Origin: Aphelocoma coerulescens
Taxonomy: Eukaryota; Chordata; Aves; Passeriformes; Corvidae
Assembly: GCF_041296385.1 (NCBI RefSeq)
Contig: NC_091019.1
Coordinates: 13,036,531 to 13,100,530 of the forward strand
Length of the DNA: 64,000 nucleotides
Direction of reading: 5' to 3'
The notes under the pieces were generated by a model that had not been told where the DNA came from, did not search any database, and saw only the letters and a program-made list of their open reading frames with translations. The translations under genes and the position numbers were made by a program. The first letter of the stretch is position 1; every line of letters begins with the position of its first letter. Below are positions 24,351 through 34,800 of the stretch, in pieces.

Positions 24351-26130
24351 CTGACAGGTGTACTTTGGATAGTTCATGCTGAAACATGTTGAGAAAGGAT
24401 CTGCACAGTATTTACTTGATCAGTAGCACAAACACTTCAAAAACCTCAGAGCAGAACATACTTCTCATATTCTGACCAATACTCACTAAGTTCTGATACA
24501 TCTTGATTTTCAAGATAAGTCTTGGTAAAGTTCACTTATATTACCAGTAAACACACACCAGCATCTCCCTCATCAACTGTGTTGAAAAGAATATTTTATT
24601 ATTTTCTGTTTGAGGTAGATTTTCCCAAAATAAGTTTTAAGTCAACTTTTCCTGTAAGAAAAACTGAAAGTCATAAAAGTGTTTTCCCTTCTGATAGCAT
24701 AATTTTCTTCTAATTTCCATAATTATCTTGCTCATACTATTCACTCTCCCTTCCCAGGGTTACTGCTTTACTAGACTAATGAGGTAAAAATCTACACCTA
24801 CTAATACATCAATTTTTAAAGAATATGCTCAAATTTTGCTACCAGGATGCAGCAATGAACTCTATTTTACTCAATGCCTTCTGTTTAATGGATAGAAAAG
24901 AAAACTAAATTGAATCTTCTCATCTTTTAGATGAAGAAAGCAAAGTAATTGAGGATTGGAAGGAAAAGAAACAGGGACCAGTACACACTGAGCCCCAGAT
25001 CCAGTGAACAGGGTTTCTCACTGCCCCCCCATAAGGAATTATTGGTTACACTCTTACAGGAACAGTTGGGAAAGCATTAGGCAGCAGTAGGGATGCAAGA
25101 ATGAACTTAGTAAATGCCTGAATAGCCCAGGCAAAAATCTTTATGCAAAACGAAATCCCGACACCGGTTTATTAGAAACTGCTTTAATACATCGTTTCTA
25201 AAGGAAAAAGAACTTTATCCTGAAGTTATGAGCAAGAGAAAATAACAAGGCACTGATTACCTGGACTTCAGAAATGCAGCTGAAGCTATGGAATGAACAA
25301 AAGAAAACTTTTCACAAGAGACTAATAAAAGATATTTCAAGTGCAGCAGCGAAACTTTGTATCCACTTTATATCCATGAAAATTCCTTAAACCAAAAAAA
25401 TCCAAGCAAATCTACTTTGAAAACAGCAATCTGAGCTCCTCTTAGCATATACAAAAATATGGAGACAAACACAAACTGAAGACTCATAATCAACTTAATA
25501 CCCATCTTTCCACTCCAGCACACACAGGCTGGTAGTGTTATAGACACCTCCTACCACTTATCTACCAAGGCATCATGTAACTTGTAGACAAGAACCAAAA
25601 TCCTTTTCCCATCCACTCCTTTGGATGATTAGTCATTCCCTAAACCAGCCTAAAGCAAACAACATTACATTTCTTCTTGTTCTTTTACACTGGAATGCCA
25701 AGGAAAATCTGGTTGCACAGTCATGTTAGCAGATACTGGTTCACAGCCCAGGTTAAATCTCGGAAGCAGCACCAGACAGTGAGCTGTACAAGTGATACCA
25801 CCCAGCCCACCGGGAAGGGCCAAAACCCATGAACTGTGATCCTTTATCCATCCCTAAAGGGCAGAGCTGAAACTCCAAACGATCTGCTTTGCCTCCAACT
25901 GCTGTTAGGGGGATAATAGGAATATTTAGGAGCAGGCTGTTGAGAACTCAGAGACCTGGAGAATTCTGTTTACCCATAACTCAGTGCTCTCTGCAATGGG
26001 ACTATTAATGAATCTCAAAAGGACTTAATGAGAATGCTGCAGTGTAACATTCATTAAAACTCCCTATCACTAAAATAAAAATGAGGATATACTGAAAAAC
26101 ACTGGAAAAGTTGAAGATAAACTTCTATTA

Positions 26131-26162
26131 TAACACACACATACATCTATATATATATATAA
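26131..26162. repeat. CA/TA microsatellite
   Basis: A compound ACACAC then TATATA run of about 32 bp in intron 1. Confidence 0.85.
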
Positions 26163-27741
26163 CCAGATGGGCTTAACACAAATAGTTCATCTGTTTTCTT
26201 TCTCAATTTGATTTCACTAATGTTCTGTTCAGTTTCATTTACTTTAAAAATGCATAGAGACACAATAAAGAACCTGAAAAAACTTGCTGAGGAAAAGCAA
26301 CTCCTGCTAGCATTATCAATGTACAAAGTTTATAGATTTCACACTGTTTGTTTAAGATATCCATATCTATAATCACATATATTCATCTTCCTTTGCCCAT
26401 ACTTCCCCCCCCTACAGATGAAAGTGCATTCAAAATCCCCATCCAATGAGTCAGTTAAAAATACACATCTGAATCATAAGTATATTCTGAATACAACTCT
26501 AAAGCCAAGGGGGATACTATTAATACATATAACTAAAATCACAGCCTTGGCTAGCTGCTTTTATTAACCACCTTGTCTACTCCACTTAACCACAGCTACT
26601 GCCACAATGTTTCTCCTGCCACTCTCCCTTATCTATATGTTGCTTTGGTTTTAAAATGAAATATTTAAGTATATCGGCTACTCAATCTTCCGTCTCTGAT
26701 TTTATATTTTTGAAGATTTTGGTACAAAGCTGATATTTAAGCATACTAGCTACTACACTCCACCTCTTTTTTAAAGTTTCTGGAGATTTCAGTTTCCTGT
26801 AAAAAGACTAAATGTAGTCCTTTAAACCTTAGTATTTTAAGAAAGGAAAGAAGAGGTAAAGTTACCGTGGTCCTACATATATCCTGTGCTTATACGTACA
26901 ACTGCCTGCACAAAAAATTGTTTCTAATATTCAGTGTCGTTATTTGCTTTCAAGATCTACTCAAGAATACCATTTAAGGATCAGCATCTCATTTCGCTAA
27001 GCTCCACAAAAATGAAGCCCTTGCCTGACAAAGCTTCCCTTAAGAATACGCGACGGAACAGGTAAACGTAACAAACACTGACGTTTGACGAAAAACAACG
27101 GGAAGGGTCTGAGTAATTTATCAGAACAAAACTAGCAGAAAAGTTGGCAAAATATGCAAGTGTACCTGCTCAGGAAACAAAGTTTCTGCTGATACTATTC
27201 TATCAGTAGCTGTTTCCAAACATTTCACGCCATCACTCGAACTCCTTCCCCTGCACAGTATCGCTCCAAGTTGACACGTGTCATTCGCCTATCGCTGCAG
27301 GACAGAGGCTTCGCCTTCCTCTTTCACTCGGGCACTTATCTCTAGCCTATGGCCAAAAACAAACCTTCCCCCTTCTCACTACAGCAGGGGAGAGATGAGG
27401 GGCCCAGAATAAAGGAAACAACCCGCTGCTCAACCCGTTCCCTCCGGCACCCACCGCGAGCACTGCCGCCCGTTCTGCGGCGCTCCGGGAGGCGCAGAGC
27501 CGCCCCGCACCCGGCCCCGGCCGCTGCCCCCTGGCCGAGACCCGCCTGGCCGCCGGGGCCGGCTGCCTAATCTGCCCCTCGCCCGCAGTCCCCGCTGGCC
27601 AGCAGGAGCGGCCGCGCTGCCTCCAGCCCCGTGACACCAGAGCGGCCCGGCCCGGCCCTGCCGCCGCGCAGGCCGGCTCCCCGCATGCCGCGGCACGGAC
27701 AGGTGCAGCCTTCGGGCAGCCCGGGGCCCTGCGCAGCCCGG

Positions 27742-27790
27742 GCTCGGCCCCGGCCTCCTCCTCCTCCCCCGGCCAGCCCCTTCCCCCGCG
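27742..27790 (-). other. Possible G-quadruplex in first part of intron 1
   Basis: On the USP47 sense strand four runs of four or five G occur within about 45 nt, with loops of roughly 2, 6 and 14 nt. The last loop contains GGA repeats and could be shortened by using GG steps. It lies about 190 bp inside intron 1. Structure is inferred from the runs only. Confidence 0.35.
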
Positions 27791-27976
27791 CACCACCATC
27801 ACCCCCAGCCCCGCACAAAGACGGGCCCCCGCCCGCCGGGCCGCGCAGGAAGGGAGCAGAGCCGAGCCAGGCCAGGCCGGGCCGGGCCGGGCCTCCTCCC
27901 CCCCCTCCTCGGTCGGCGCCGGCGCCCCGGGCCTCCCGCCCGCCGCGAGGGCCGCCGCCTCCGCCTCCCGCCTCAC

Positions 27977-28015
27977 CTCTTTGGGGACGAGCTGGTTCTC
28001 CTCGCTGGGCACCAT
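27977..28015 (-). CDS. USP47: USP47 coding exon 1 (start codon to residue 13)
   Basis: The exon encodes MVPSEENQLVPKE, differing from the human start as I recall it at one residue (Ser for Gly at position 4). The ATG sits in a strong context (GCC before it, G after). The exon ends AAAGAG before donor GTGAGG, phase 0. The same frame stays open upstream for 73 codons to another well-placed ATG at 28234, so this start is chosen by homology, not because it is the first possible ATG. The exon lies inside the CpG island. Confidence 0.93.
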
Positions 28016-28104
28016 GGCCGGTGGCGCGGCGCGGAGCCCGCAGCAGGCTGAACCGAGAGCCGTCGTCAGCAGCAGTGGAAGGCGGGGGGACGCCCGCGGC
28101 TCAT

Positions 28105-28190
28105 CCTCCCCCTTCTTCTTTTCCTCCTCCTCCTCCTTCTCCTCCTCTTCTTCTTCGTCCTCCTCCTCTTCCTCCTCTTCCACCTCCTCC
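28105..28190 (-). repeat. GAG/GAA trinucleotide-like purine tract
   Basis: About 86 bp that are almost purely purine on the minus strand (CTC/CTT/TTC units on the plus strand), imperfect and mostly in period 3. It lies between the promoter motifs and the USP47 start codon. It encodes the poly-Glu segment if the upstream ATG is used. Such tracts are often length-polymorphic and can form triplex DNA. Confidence 0.9.
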
Positions 28191-28212
28191 GCTCCCGCGG
28201 GCAGCGCCGCGG

Positions 28213-28221
28213 CCCCGCCCC
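28213..28221 (-). promoter_or_regulatory. GC box
   Basis: CCCCGCCCC on the plus strand, GGGGCGGGG toward USP47; a candidate Sp1/KLF site next to the CCAAT box. Confidence 0.45.
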
Positions 28222-28225
28222 GCCG

Positions 28226-28230
28226 CCAAT
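28226..28230 (+). promoter_or_regulatory. CCAAT box
   Basis: CCAAT in the plus strand (ATTGG in the direction of USP47), about 30 bp from the CGCG palindrome; a candidate NF-Y site. Confidence 0.45.
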
Positions 28231-28257
28231 CCATGGCAAAATGGCCGCCGGCGCAGT

Positions 28258-28267
28258 TCTCGCGAGA
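28258..28267. promoter_or_regulatory. Palindromic TCTCGCGAGA element
   Basis: An exact copy of the 10-bp CGCG palindrome known from many vertebrate CpG-island housekeeping promoters and reported to be bound by BANP. It usually sits just upstream of the start site, which suggests that USP47 transcription begins a few tens of bases to the left of it. Confidence 0.75.
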
Positions 28268-28565
28268 GCCGCCCCACCCCGGGCCTGCCGCGTCCCGCCG
28301 CTCTCATCGCTTTCGGCGCGGCCGCGGCGCGTCCTGGACCCCGACCCGGGCCCGGTGCCGCTGCCTGGCCCGGCCGAGCCGCGCGGTGTTGACCGAGCAC
28401 GAGGGGCGGTGTCGGAGGCGCAGCGCGGAACCTCTGCCCACAGCAGGGCCAGAGCCGCCCCGCGCACGGAGCCGCCCGTGGCGCTGGGCAGCCGCCGCTC
28501 CCCGCTCGCGTTATCCTGCCCCGCGGAACAGCGTGGGGCGCCCGGGCCTGCGGCGGGCTCGGGGG

Positions 28566-28706
28566 AGCAGGGAGTGAATAAATGGAACGGGCTGCCCAGG
28601 GAGGCGGTGGAGCCACCGTCTGCGGAGGTGTTTAGGGAAAGACTGGACGTGCCACGCTGGTGTTCGGTCATGGGCTGGACTGGATCATCTCGGGGTGTTT
28701 TCTAAG
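28566..28706 (+). mobile_element. CR1 LINE 3'-end fragment at the promoter edge
   Basis: Matches the well-known CR1 tail wording on the plus strand (GGGCTGCCCAGGGAGGCGGT, GACTGGACGTG, TGGTGTTCGG, TGGACTGGATCATCTC). About 20 bp normally present between GACGTGGCAC and TGGTGTTC appear to be missing, and the terminal repeat is lost. It lies inside the CpG island about 300 bp upstream of the CGCG palindrome. Codons are open in one frame but it is not a gene. Confidence 0.85.
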
Positions 28707-29030
28707 TTAATTGAGGCCGTGGGAAGGGAGCAGCAGGAGGCGAGCGGGCAGGGAGCGCGCCCGGGTCACCGCCGCAGGTGCGGCTCGGAGCTCGCTGGGA
28801 GCCGGCCGTGGCTGCTGGGCAGTGCGGCCTCGGAGCCGGCCCGGCCGTGGGCGTGCTCGGAGCGGCGCTTCGGAGCGCCAGGCCCCGCCACACGGGCTCC
28901 GTCCCCTCGCACCGCTCCCCGGGCGGCCCTTCCCGGAGGCCCGGGCTGCAGGGATACGGGAGGCTATGTCGTGTGTTTCACTCGCTCTTTTGCGTTGTTG
29001 GTGCCAGGCTGGAGCGGATGCGTAAGCACA

Positions 29031-31737
29031 GCCTGCTGTCATGTGAGCCCTTCTGGGTGCCCAGAAGTTGTTCCTTGAAGTCATGCGATGAAGTTCGGCG
29101 TGTGCTCGCTGTAAATCCGAGGTTAATAGCTCGTTTTCAAGCGGAGTGCAAGGCTGTTTCTGTGACATTGCTTAATTGTTGATTTTTGCCCACAAGAAGC
29201 TAAAATATATCTAGTTTTTGTGCCTCGCTAAAAGCCAAATCACTAGAATGACTAAAATGCACATTAGAAGAACAGTAGTTAATATCTACTTCACTGCAAA
29301 ATAGTTTGTAAGTGAAAAACAGTAAACATTCTACTTGGCTAATGAACGACGCTGTATGGTAGCTGTAGGTTTCTGCACAAGTATTTTTGTTACTATTTTA
29401 GTGTCCTCTTGTGGAAAAATGCAGTACTGAGGATAGGTTTTGGCTTTGTGTCCATGAAGTTTTGTGTTTGGGGATAATTTTTGAAACCCATTGTACTGGA
29501 GGCTATTGAAGATTTGATAAAATTGAATGATCTCTTCTCCCTTTTCATGTTTAAAGTATGTAACTTCTCAGGTTCTTATCTGCTTTCTCAGAGATAAGTG
29601 GAAGCTTTTACAATCAGAATATGTTATTAGTGTTTCTATTAGGATAGTGTATTAATGCTTTAAAAAAAATGCTTCAGAATGGTCATTTCTGTAAACAACA
29701 TCAGTGGTTTATTTTCATCCTTCAAATATGCTATGGTAAATGCTGTTTCTGGCTTGGGTTTTTTGTTGTGGTTTGTTTATTTTTGAGGGTTTTAAAAAAA
29801 ATTTTTACTCCTTGAATTAAGCACAGAAATCCTCTCACTGAAAAACTTAAAGCAATTTTTAAGTATATTTCTAACCTGTTTTCCATTATATAACCTACTG
29901 GGTTCAAGTTTTTTATCTCGCAAAGGTCAGAGAGTTCTTCGGGACAGGAGCTCTTGCCCTGGATCTTTAAAATATGTTGCACCTGAAAGCCCCTCATCTT
30001 AGACCTTTGAGCTCTAATATGATGAAACCAAGTATGGAGACAGGAACCTGCGAGTCCCTGGCTGTTAACATTACTTTATGTTAAGCATGGGGTTGTGTAG
30101 AGCTACCCCTCTACCAGAGGAAAAAAATACCTAAAATAGTGGGGTTTTTAATAGGAAAGGCAGTATGAAATTAATGAACTTGTGGCTTTCTGAAAAGAGG
30201 TGTTTTACTAATGCTTATCATCTGTGTTTTGCATTAAAAGGTTTGGGATTTAGTTGGGGTTTCTTTTTTTGAGGGGGACTTCTGTAAGCATCTAGGTGTG
30301 AGAAAAGGTATAACTGCAGAAGAAGTGAAAAATGATGTCAACATTTGTAGATATTTGGAGGACCACGGCTGCCTGGTGATCTCCAGTTGTCCAGTGGTGT
30401 CCAAAGATTCATGAGATTAGCGAGCAAGTGCTTGAGTTGAAGAGCCAGAACAGAGCCAAGCCTCCAATATAGGGGATCCAACCAACAAAGCATGTTGGTA
30501 TGTGACTGACTGGTCTGCTGTAACTTCCCCTCTCCCCCACACTTTGGGGACACACCCCACATAACCTCTCAGACTTGGAGGCTTCTTCCTCTGTGTTGAA
30601 AGGAATCCAGAATTCGCAGTTAAGAAGCTTTCAGAGATGTTACTTTGGAAAGTTCTTTTGACTCTCTAAAATGTGATGTTCTTACAGGTTATTTTTTGCT
30701 GCCATTTGTGCTTAACAAGGGAAAAAGTTACAGAACTCAATGACTTTATTTGCAATATATTGTTCTGTTAGAATAAGGAGGTAGCTACCACAAATATGTA
30801 CCTACTAGATAAGAATCAGGGGTTTGTTTTTTAAAGAAATACTTTGTTAGATCCTCCTGCCAACCTTTAAAACTGTGCAAACATCCAGTGTAGCATGTCT
30901 GCGTGAAACATCTTTAATGGAGTAATAATCTCTAGTTAATAATTAAATCTTCAGGAGCTTTTGTAATCTGTGGATGCTACAGTATTTACTCTTTATGTGA
31001 GCCTTCTTAAAGAGGAATATTCAGTATTTGACTTTCATAAAGGGAATCCTGGCCTTATTTAAAGGCTGATTTAACATAGCACAGGTGTAACTTGTTATTA
31101 GTGTGAAGGAGAAAAATTCATATCTCAGACTACAATTGATGGTGGATTTGCAGGTACAGGTAAATTTGTAAGGCTGTTAATTGTCAAACCTTCTCAGAGT
31201 TTCCACCTGAAGAAGAGTCACCAGAGCTGCAGTGTGTCAGTTTTCAGTCACTACAGTGCTTGTCACACTGATGTATGCATTGGGTTAATGGAAGTATTGT
31301 TATGCAATGACAGTGTGCTGAAGTAAATAGCAGATCTCTATTTTAAAGGATGATGCACTTGTAAATTAGTCTGTAGAAATGGGTTACCCCTTTAAAGGTT
31401 GTGCTCTAATCATTCCTCCTTGTCTGTAAGAAGTTACTGAATCTTGTCCCAAGATTTGACAAATAATTTTAAAAGTTTTTTAAAAAGTTCTAAGAACGAA
31501 ATGGAGTGCTGCCATCTAGCTCTTCCATATAAACTGATGTCTTTCCCAAAGTAATATTATCCTACCTGCTTGAAATGCAAGGCCTGTGGAAAGAGGACTG
31601 TGTAGACTAATGCCATTGATTTGGGATGTTTTCTCTGAAACTTTTGATTTTTCAAATAGGCTGTTGGTGGGAGATCCATGTCCTGTTTTCAGAGGTAGAG
31701 CCAACATTGCAGTGCTAGTTTTTTTCTGTATTGTCCT
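29031..31737. other. Upstream intergenic DNA, no gene seen
   Basis: Leaves the CpG island into AT-rich DNA. No CR1, exon or RNA gene was recognised; short frames on both strands overlap each other and look accidental. Confidence 0.7.
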
Positions 31738-31850
31738 GTTAAAAACACCCAACCAAACAAAACCACAAAAAAAAATCCCCTCCCACCAACCAACTAAAAA
31801 AAAAAAAACAAAAAATCCCCCAAACCAAACCCTCAAAAAGCCCTAAACAT
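31738..31850 (+). repeat. A/C-rich low-complexity tract
   Basis: About 113 bp almost without G or T, built from AAACC, CAAAA and CCCC words. It produces spurious hydrophobic frames (Phe/Trp/Gly-rich) on the minus strand that are not genes. Confidence 0.9.
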
Positions 31851-34800
31851 GAAGTTTGCAGTCCTTGGCAACAAGTTGCTGACAAATCATGAAAATATCC
31901 CAGGCATTCTGTGTTTGCCAGCAGGGGCAATGTAGCCAGTGCTGATGCAGTTTTCATTCAGAGCTCGTCAGCACTTTAAGACACAGCTCAAGGCCTCTTC
32001 CCTTTTCAGTCTTTGGCAATTCCACATCTACTGATTGAAGGAGAGATGTGTGAAAGTTCAGGATATCACAGTCCAGCAGTTCATTGCACTGCTGGTTACT
32101 TTGCTGTTTGAGCCTCAAGTAACTTTTCCCCAATGGCACAGCAAGTTTTGAAGCCTTTCTCTGAAAATCTACCTGCACCATCCAGACTTTCAGTAAGGAA
32201 AGTTAAAAAAAAATCAGTAAATTCAGCCCTTACATGGATGGAGGGAAGAAGAGTGGAGAACTAAAAGGAAGAACAAATAGATTTAGTAAAAGTAAAAAGG
32301 AGAAAATTACAGAATTCTGCATCTTTAAATGTCCTTTTTTCTAGATAATAATATCTTTGATCTTAGCTCCTTAAGTATGAAACAAATCAATAAAAGGCTA
32401 AAGAGCCAATTAAGATCTTTAAAAAAAGAACACTGATTATTTTGAAGTCTTCTATACCTGTTAAGAGGCTTTTATATTTTATTATTTTAGACTGCTTCTT
32501 GAATGTGTTAAGCACTGGAATCAAGATACTAATTTAAAAATAAGAAATTTTAAAATTATTTTCTATTATATGTATTTTAAAACCCCCGTATAGACTTTCA
32601 TCTCTAAAGAAGTGTATTTCGAAGCAGAGTTTTAGAAAGTAAAAAAATTAATTTCAAAGAGTTGCAAATGGTGTGGAAAATTGAAACATTAAATGGGAGT
32701 TACAGTATGGAAAACATATTCTTTTGTTTTAGAGGGGCCAATGTAGCAGGTCTTGTGGTTGTAACAGCTAGGTAAGCAGCCCTCTGAAGTTAAACTAAAT
32801 GAGATTAAGGAAAAAATTATTTAGGTTTAGTGCAAAGCATTGTGTTCTACAGTTAAGCAGTGTTTTCTGCCATAATCTTTATGAACAGGCAAGTGTTTTT
32901 CTCTCCTCTGATATGGTGTTTCATGACAAGATCTTTTTAATCAAAACCAGTAGGGGATTATTTTAATTAATTATAAATCAGCAGCCAAGATTCATTAACA
33001 TTTTTGTTAAAGATTCTTATTACTCTAGTTTCAAGATACCGAGTGTTCAGATACTAGCTTAGGAAGTTAGTTTTCTTTTCCATGAGAGCATTAATCTTAT
33101 GTATAAATTCCCAAAAGCGTTTGGAGCTCAAATTACAGTTTTAAAGAGAAGTAGAAATACTGCAGAGAGTTTTGCAGGACCATGGATTCCTTTATTAACA
33201 CTGAATTCTTTTACCAGCTTGACTTTCAATTTTCAGCTTTGTGTGCTTGCAACTACAGAGCAGTTTCTGGCATTAGCAGCCTAAACAAAACACAGTTCCA
33301 GGGTGTTTGACCTCTTGATGCACTTGTCAAAACCTTCCTGGTGTCACTGTGAGTAACACGTGTGGTAGCAGGCCAACTTCTGCTTTCTGTGGTGAGAGTT
33401 GGAAAGAGATGTGGGCTGGTATCAGGTAGAGTTTGTGAGTTCCAAGCAAATCTCACGTGGAGTTTGCTGGCTTGGTCATGTGGCCAGGCTGTCACTGATG
33501 GATCTAAAATGTGTGCAGCAGCTTGGAAATCTGCTGTCCTTTTAAATGTGCAACTGGTGGAGTGCGTGGATCCTTTCTGGCGTGTGGGCTCCCATGTTAA
33601 CCAACCCTCTTCTAAGGCTGGGAGGTGGCAGGGGTGCAAGGAATCTCTTTGCAAAGCAACACAGGAAAGGCTTGCCTTCGGGAAAGCAAGAAGGAAGCAG
33701 TTGCCTTGAATGCATACCGTGACAGTCATTAAGTCACCAACATGGTTCAGTTACTTTAGAGTTTCAAAAGAGCTCGCAGTGACATAGCCAGTGTATTTAA
33801 AAACACTGAATTAACACTTCCTGCATGTGAGGAATTGCTGTTGCATAGTCAGCCTGGGAGCACAAAGGCAGCAGTAAACAAGTCTGTAATGTGCAAGAGT
33901 AGCCTGCATTCAGTATGCCCTCAGTATTCAGGAGCTCTCAGATGGACAGTCAAGGTATTTATAGCTGCCCTTGGGTCCTGGGGAGTTTAATAGTTCAGGT
34001 TTGCATTAGGGGTTCCCAGTGACCCTTCAGGTTACACCTGGTGACGTTTAATATTCTGAGTGAGTGCTGATTATGCTGCTTGCAGCTCTTTGGGCAAGCA
34101 GGAAGTGGTTTCCCATCCTCAGCATGCCCTAACACATAGAGAACATTCCATCCTCCCAGATTTAACTTCCTAGGTGGCCTTCCCCTGGATTAAGTATGTT
34201 TTCTTCACCTTTTCTTTCTAAGGTGTCATGATAATCAGTGTAAAGAGGTAGGTCGAAGCTGCCTGGGCTCCACCCCATCCCCTCACTGAGAGGAGGGAAG
34301 AAAAGGCATCTTTTGAATGTCTCAAGTCTCATGGCATGGAGTACCAGGGCAGTAACTGCAGCAGGATCTGTGATGTGATCTGCCTTTGGCCTCTGCAGTG
34401 CCCAGCAGTGGAGACCTGCCAGCCTCTTTACTGGGCAAGGCTAGAAAGCAGGAGGGGGCTGGCACCATCTCATTTCTGCTTGAATAGTGCTTACTCTCGG
34501 TGCTTGACACCACTCTCTGCTTTGCTCTGTGCTCTCAGATAATTTTCTTCCACTGGTGATGGGAGAAACTTTGTATTTTGAGGAGTACTGGGCTGGACCT
34601 GGTTATTTTATAGCTGGTTCAGGATCGCTGAGGGAAGGGGGAGTTGCTCTTCATCTGGCGTCATTCCTCGTGCCAGGGCTCAGAGCAGGCTGTGCTGAGA
34701 CCTTTCTAAAGCAGCTTTTAGGCAGTCTATGCAGAGCTGGTGGGAGGCTTGGTCTAAAACCAGCTGCTGGCTCCATGGTTCTCCGAGCTCAACCTTGTCC

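Larger units (their letters stand above)
13020..27976 (-). other. USP47 intron 1
   Basis: 15 kb, donor GTGAGG in the CpG island and acceptor CTATAG at exon 2. It holds duplication copies A and B, two CR1 elements, TA microsatellites and the hairpin segment at 23.6 kb. The stretches 17206-23574 and 23721-27429 show no gene, RNA gene or repeat that I recognise beyond short AT-rich runs. Confidence 0.85.
28016..28234 (-). other. In-frame upstream extension of USP47 with poly-Glu tract
   Basis: From an ATG at 28234 (context GCC ATG G) the frame runs without a stop for 73 codons into the usual USP47 Met at 28015. Residues 16-45 of this extension hold 22 Glu with a few Asp and Lys, encoded by a GAG/GAA run; the remainder is Arg, Pro, Leu and Ala. 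If transcripts begin upstream of 28234, this ATG would be the first. If they begin downstream, the stretch is simply 5'UTR. I do not know of such an extension in mammalian USP47. Most likely it is 5'UTR, but its coding status cannot be decided from sequence. Confidence 0.4.
28196..28300 (-). promoter_or_regulatory. USP47 core promoter region, TATA-less
   Basis: Within the CpG island, a cluster of housekeeping-promoter motifs lies 200-250 bp upstream of the start codon: TCTCGCGAGA, CCAAT, a GC box, and a YY1-like AAAATGGCCGCC at 28238-28249 on the plus strand. No TATA box is seen at a fitting distance. The start site is inferred to lie between about 28196 and 28257 and cannot be placed exactly. 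Confidence 0.6.
27430..29030. promoter_or_regulatory. CpG island over USP47 exon 1
   Basis: A sharp change from AT-rich DNA to very GC-rich DNA dense in CG dinucleotides, covering the 5' end of intron 1, exon 1, the promoter and several hundred bases upstream. Long open frames on both strands here (up to about 295 codons) come from the lack of AT-rich stop codons and are not genes. A short CR1 fragment interrupts it at about 28566-28706. The edges are approximate. Confidence 0.9.

Noticed and set aside
27347..29182. Many long open frames on both strands in the CpG island (up to about 295 codons)
   Set aside because: They overlap on all frames, are Ala/Arg/Gly/Pro-rich and follow from GC content. 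Only 27977-28015, and possibly 28016-28234, belong to a real gene.
31516..31957. Hydrophobic Phe/Trp/Gly-rich frames resembling membrane proteins
   Set aside because: They are translations of the A/C-rich low-complexity tract.
33253..33729. 158-codon minus-strand frame upstream of USP47
   Set aside because: A 115-codon frame is open on the opposite strand over the same bases, there are no family motifs or splice context, and the composition is ordinary.
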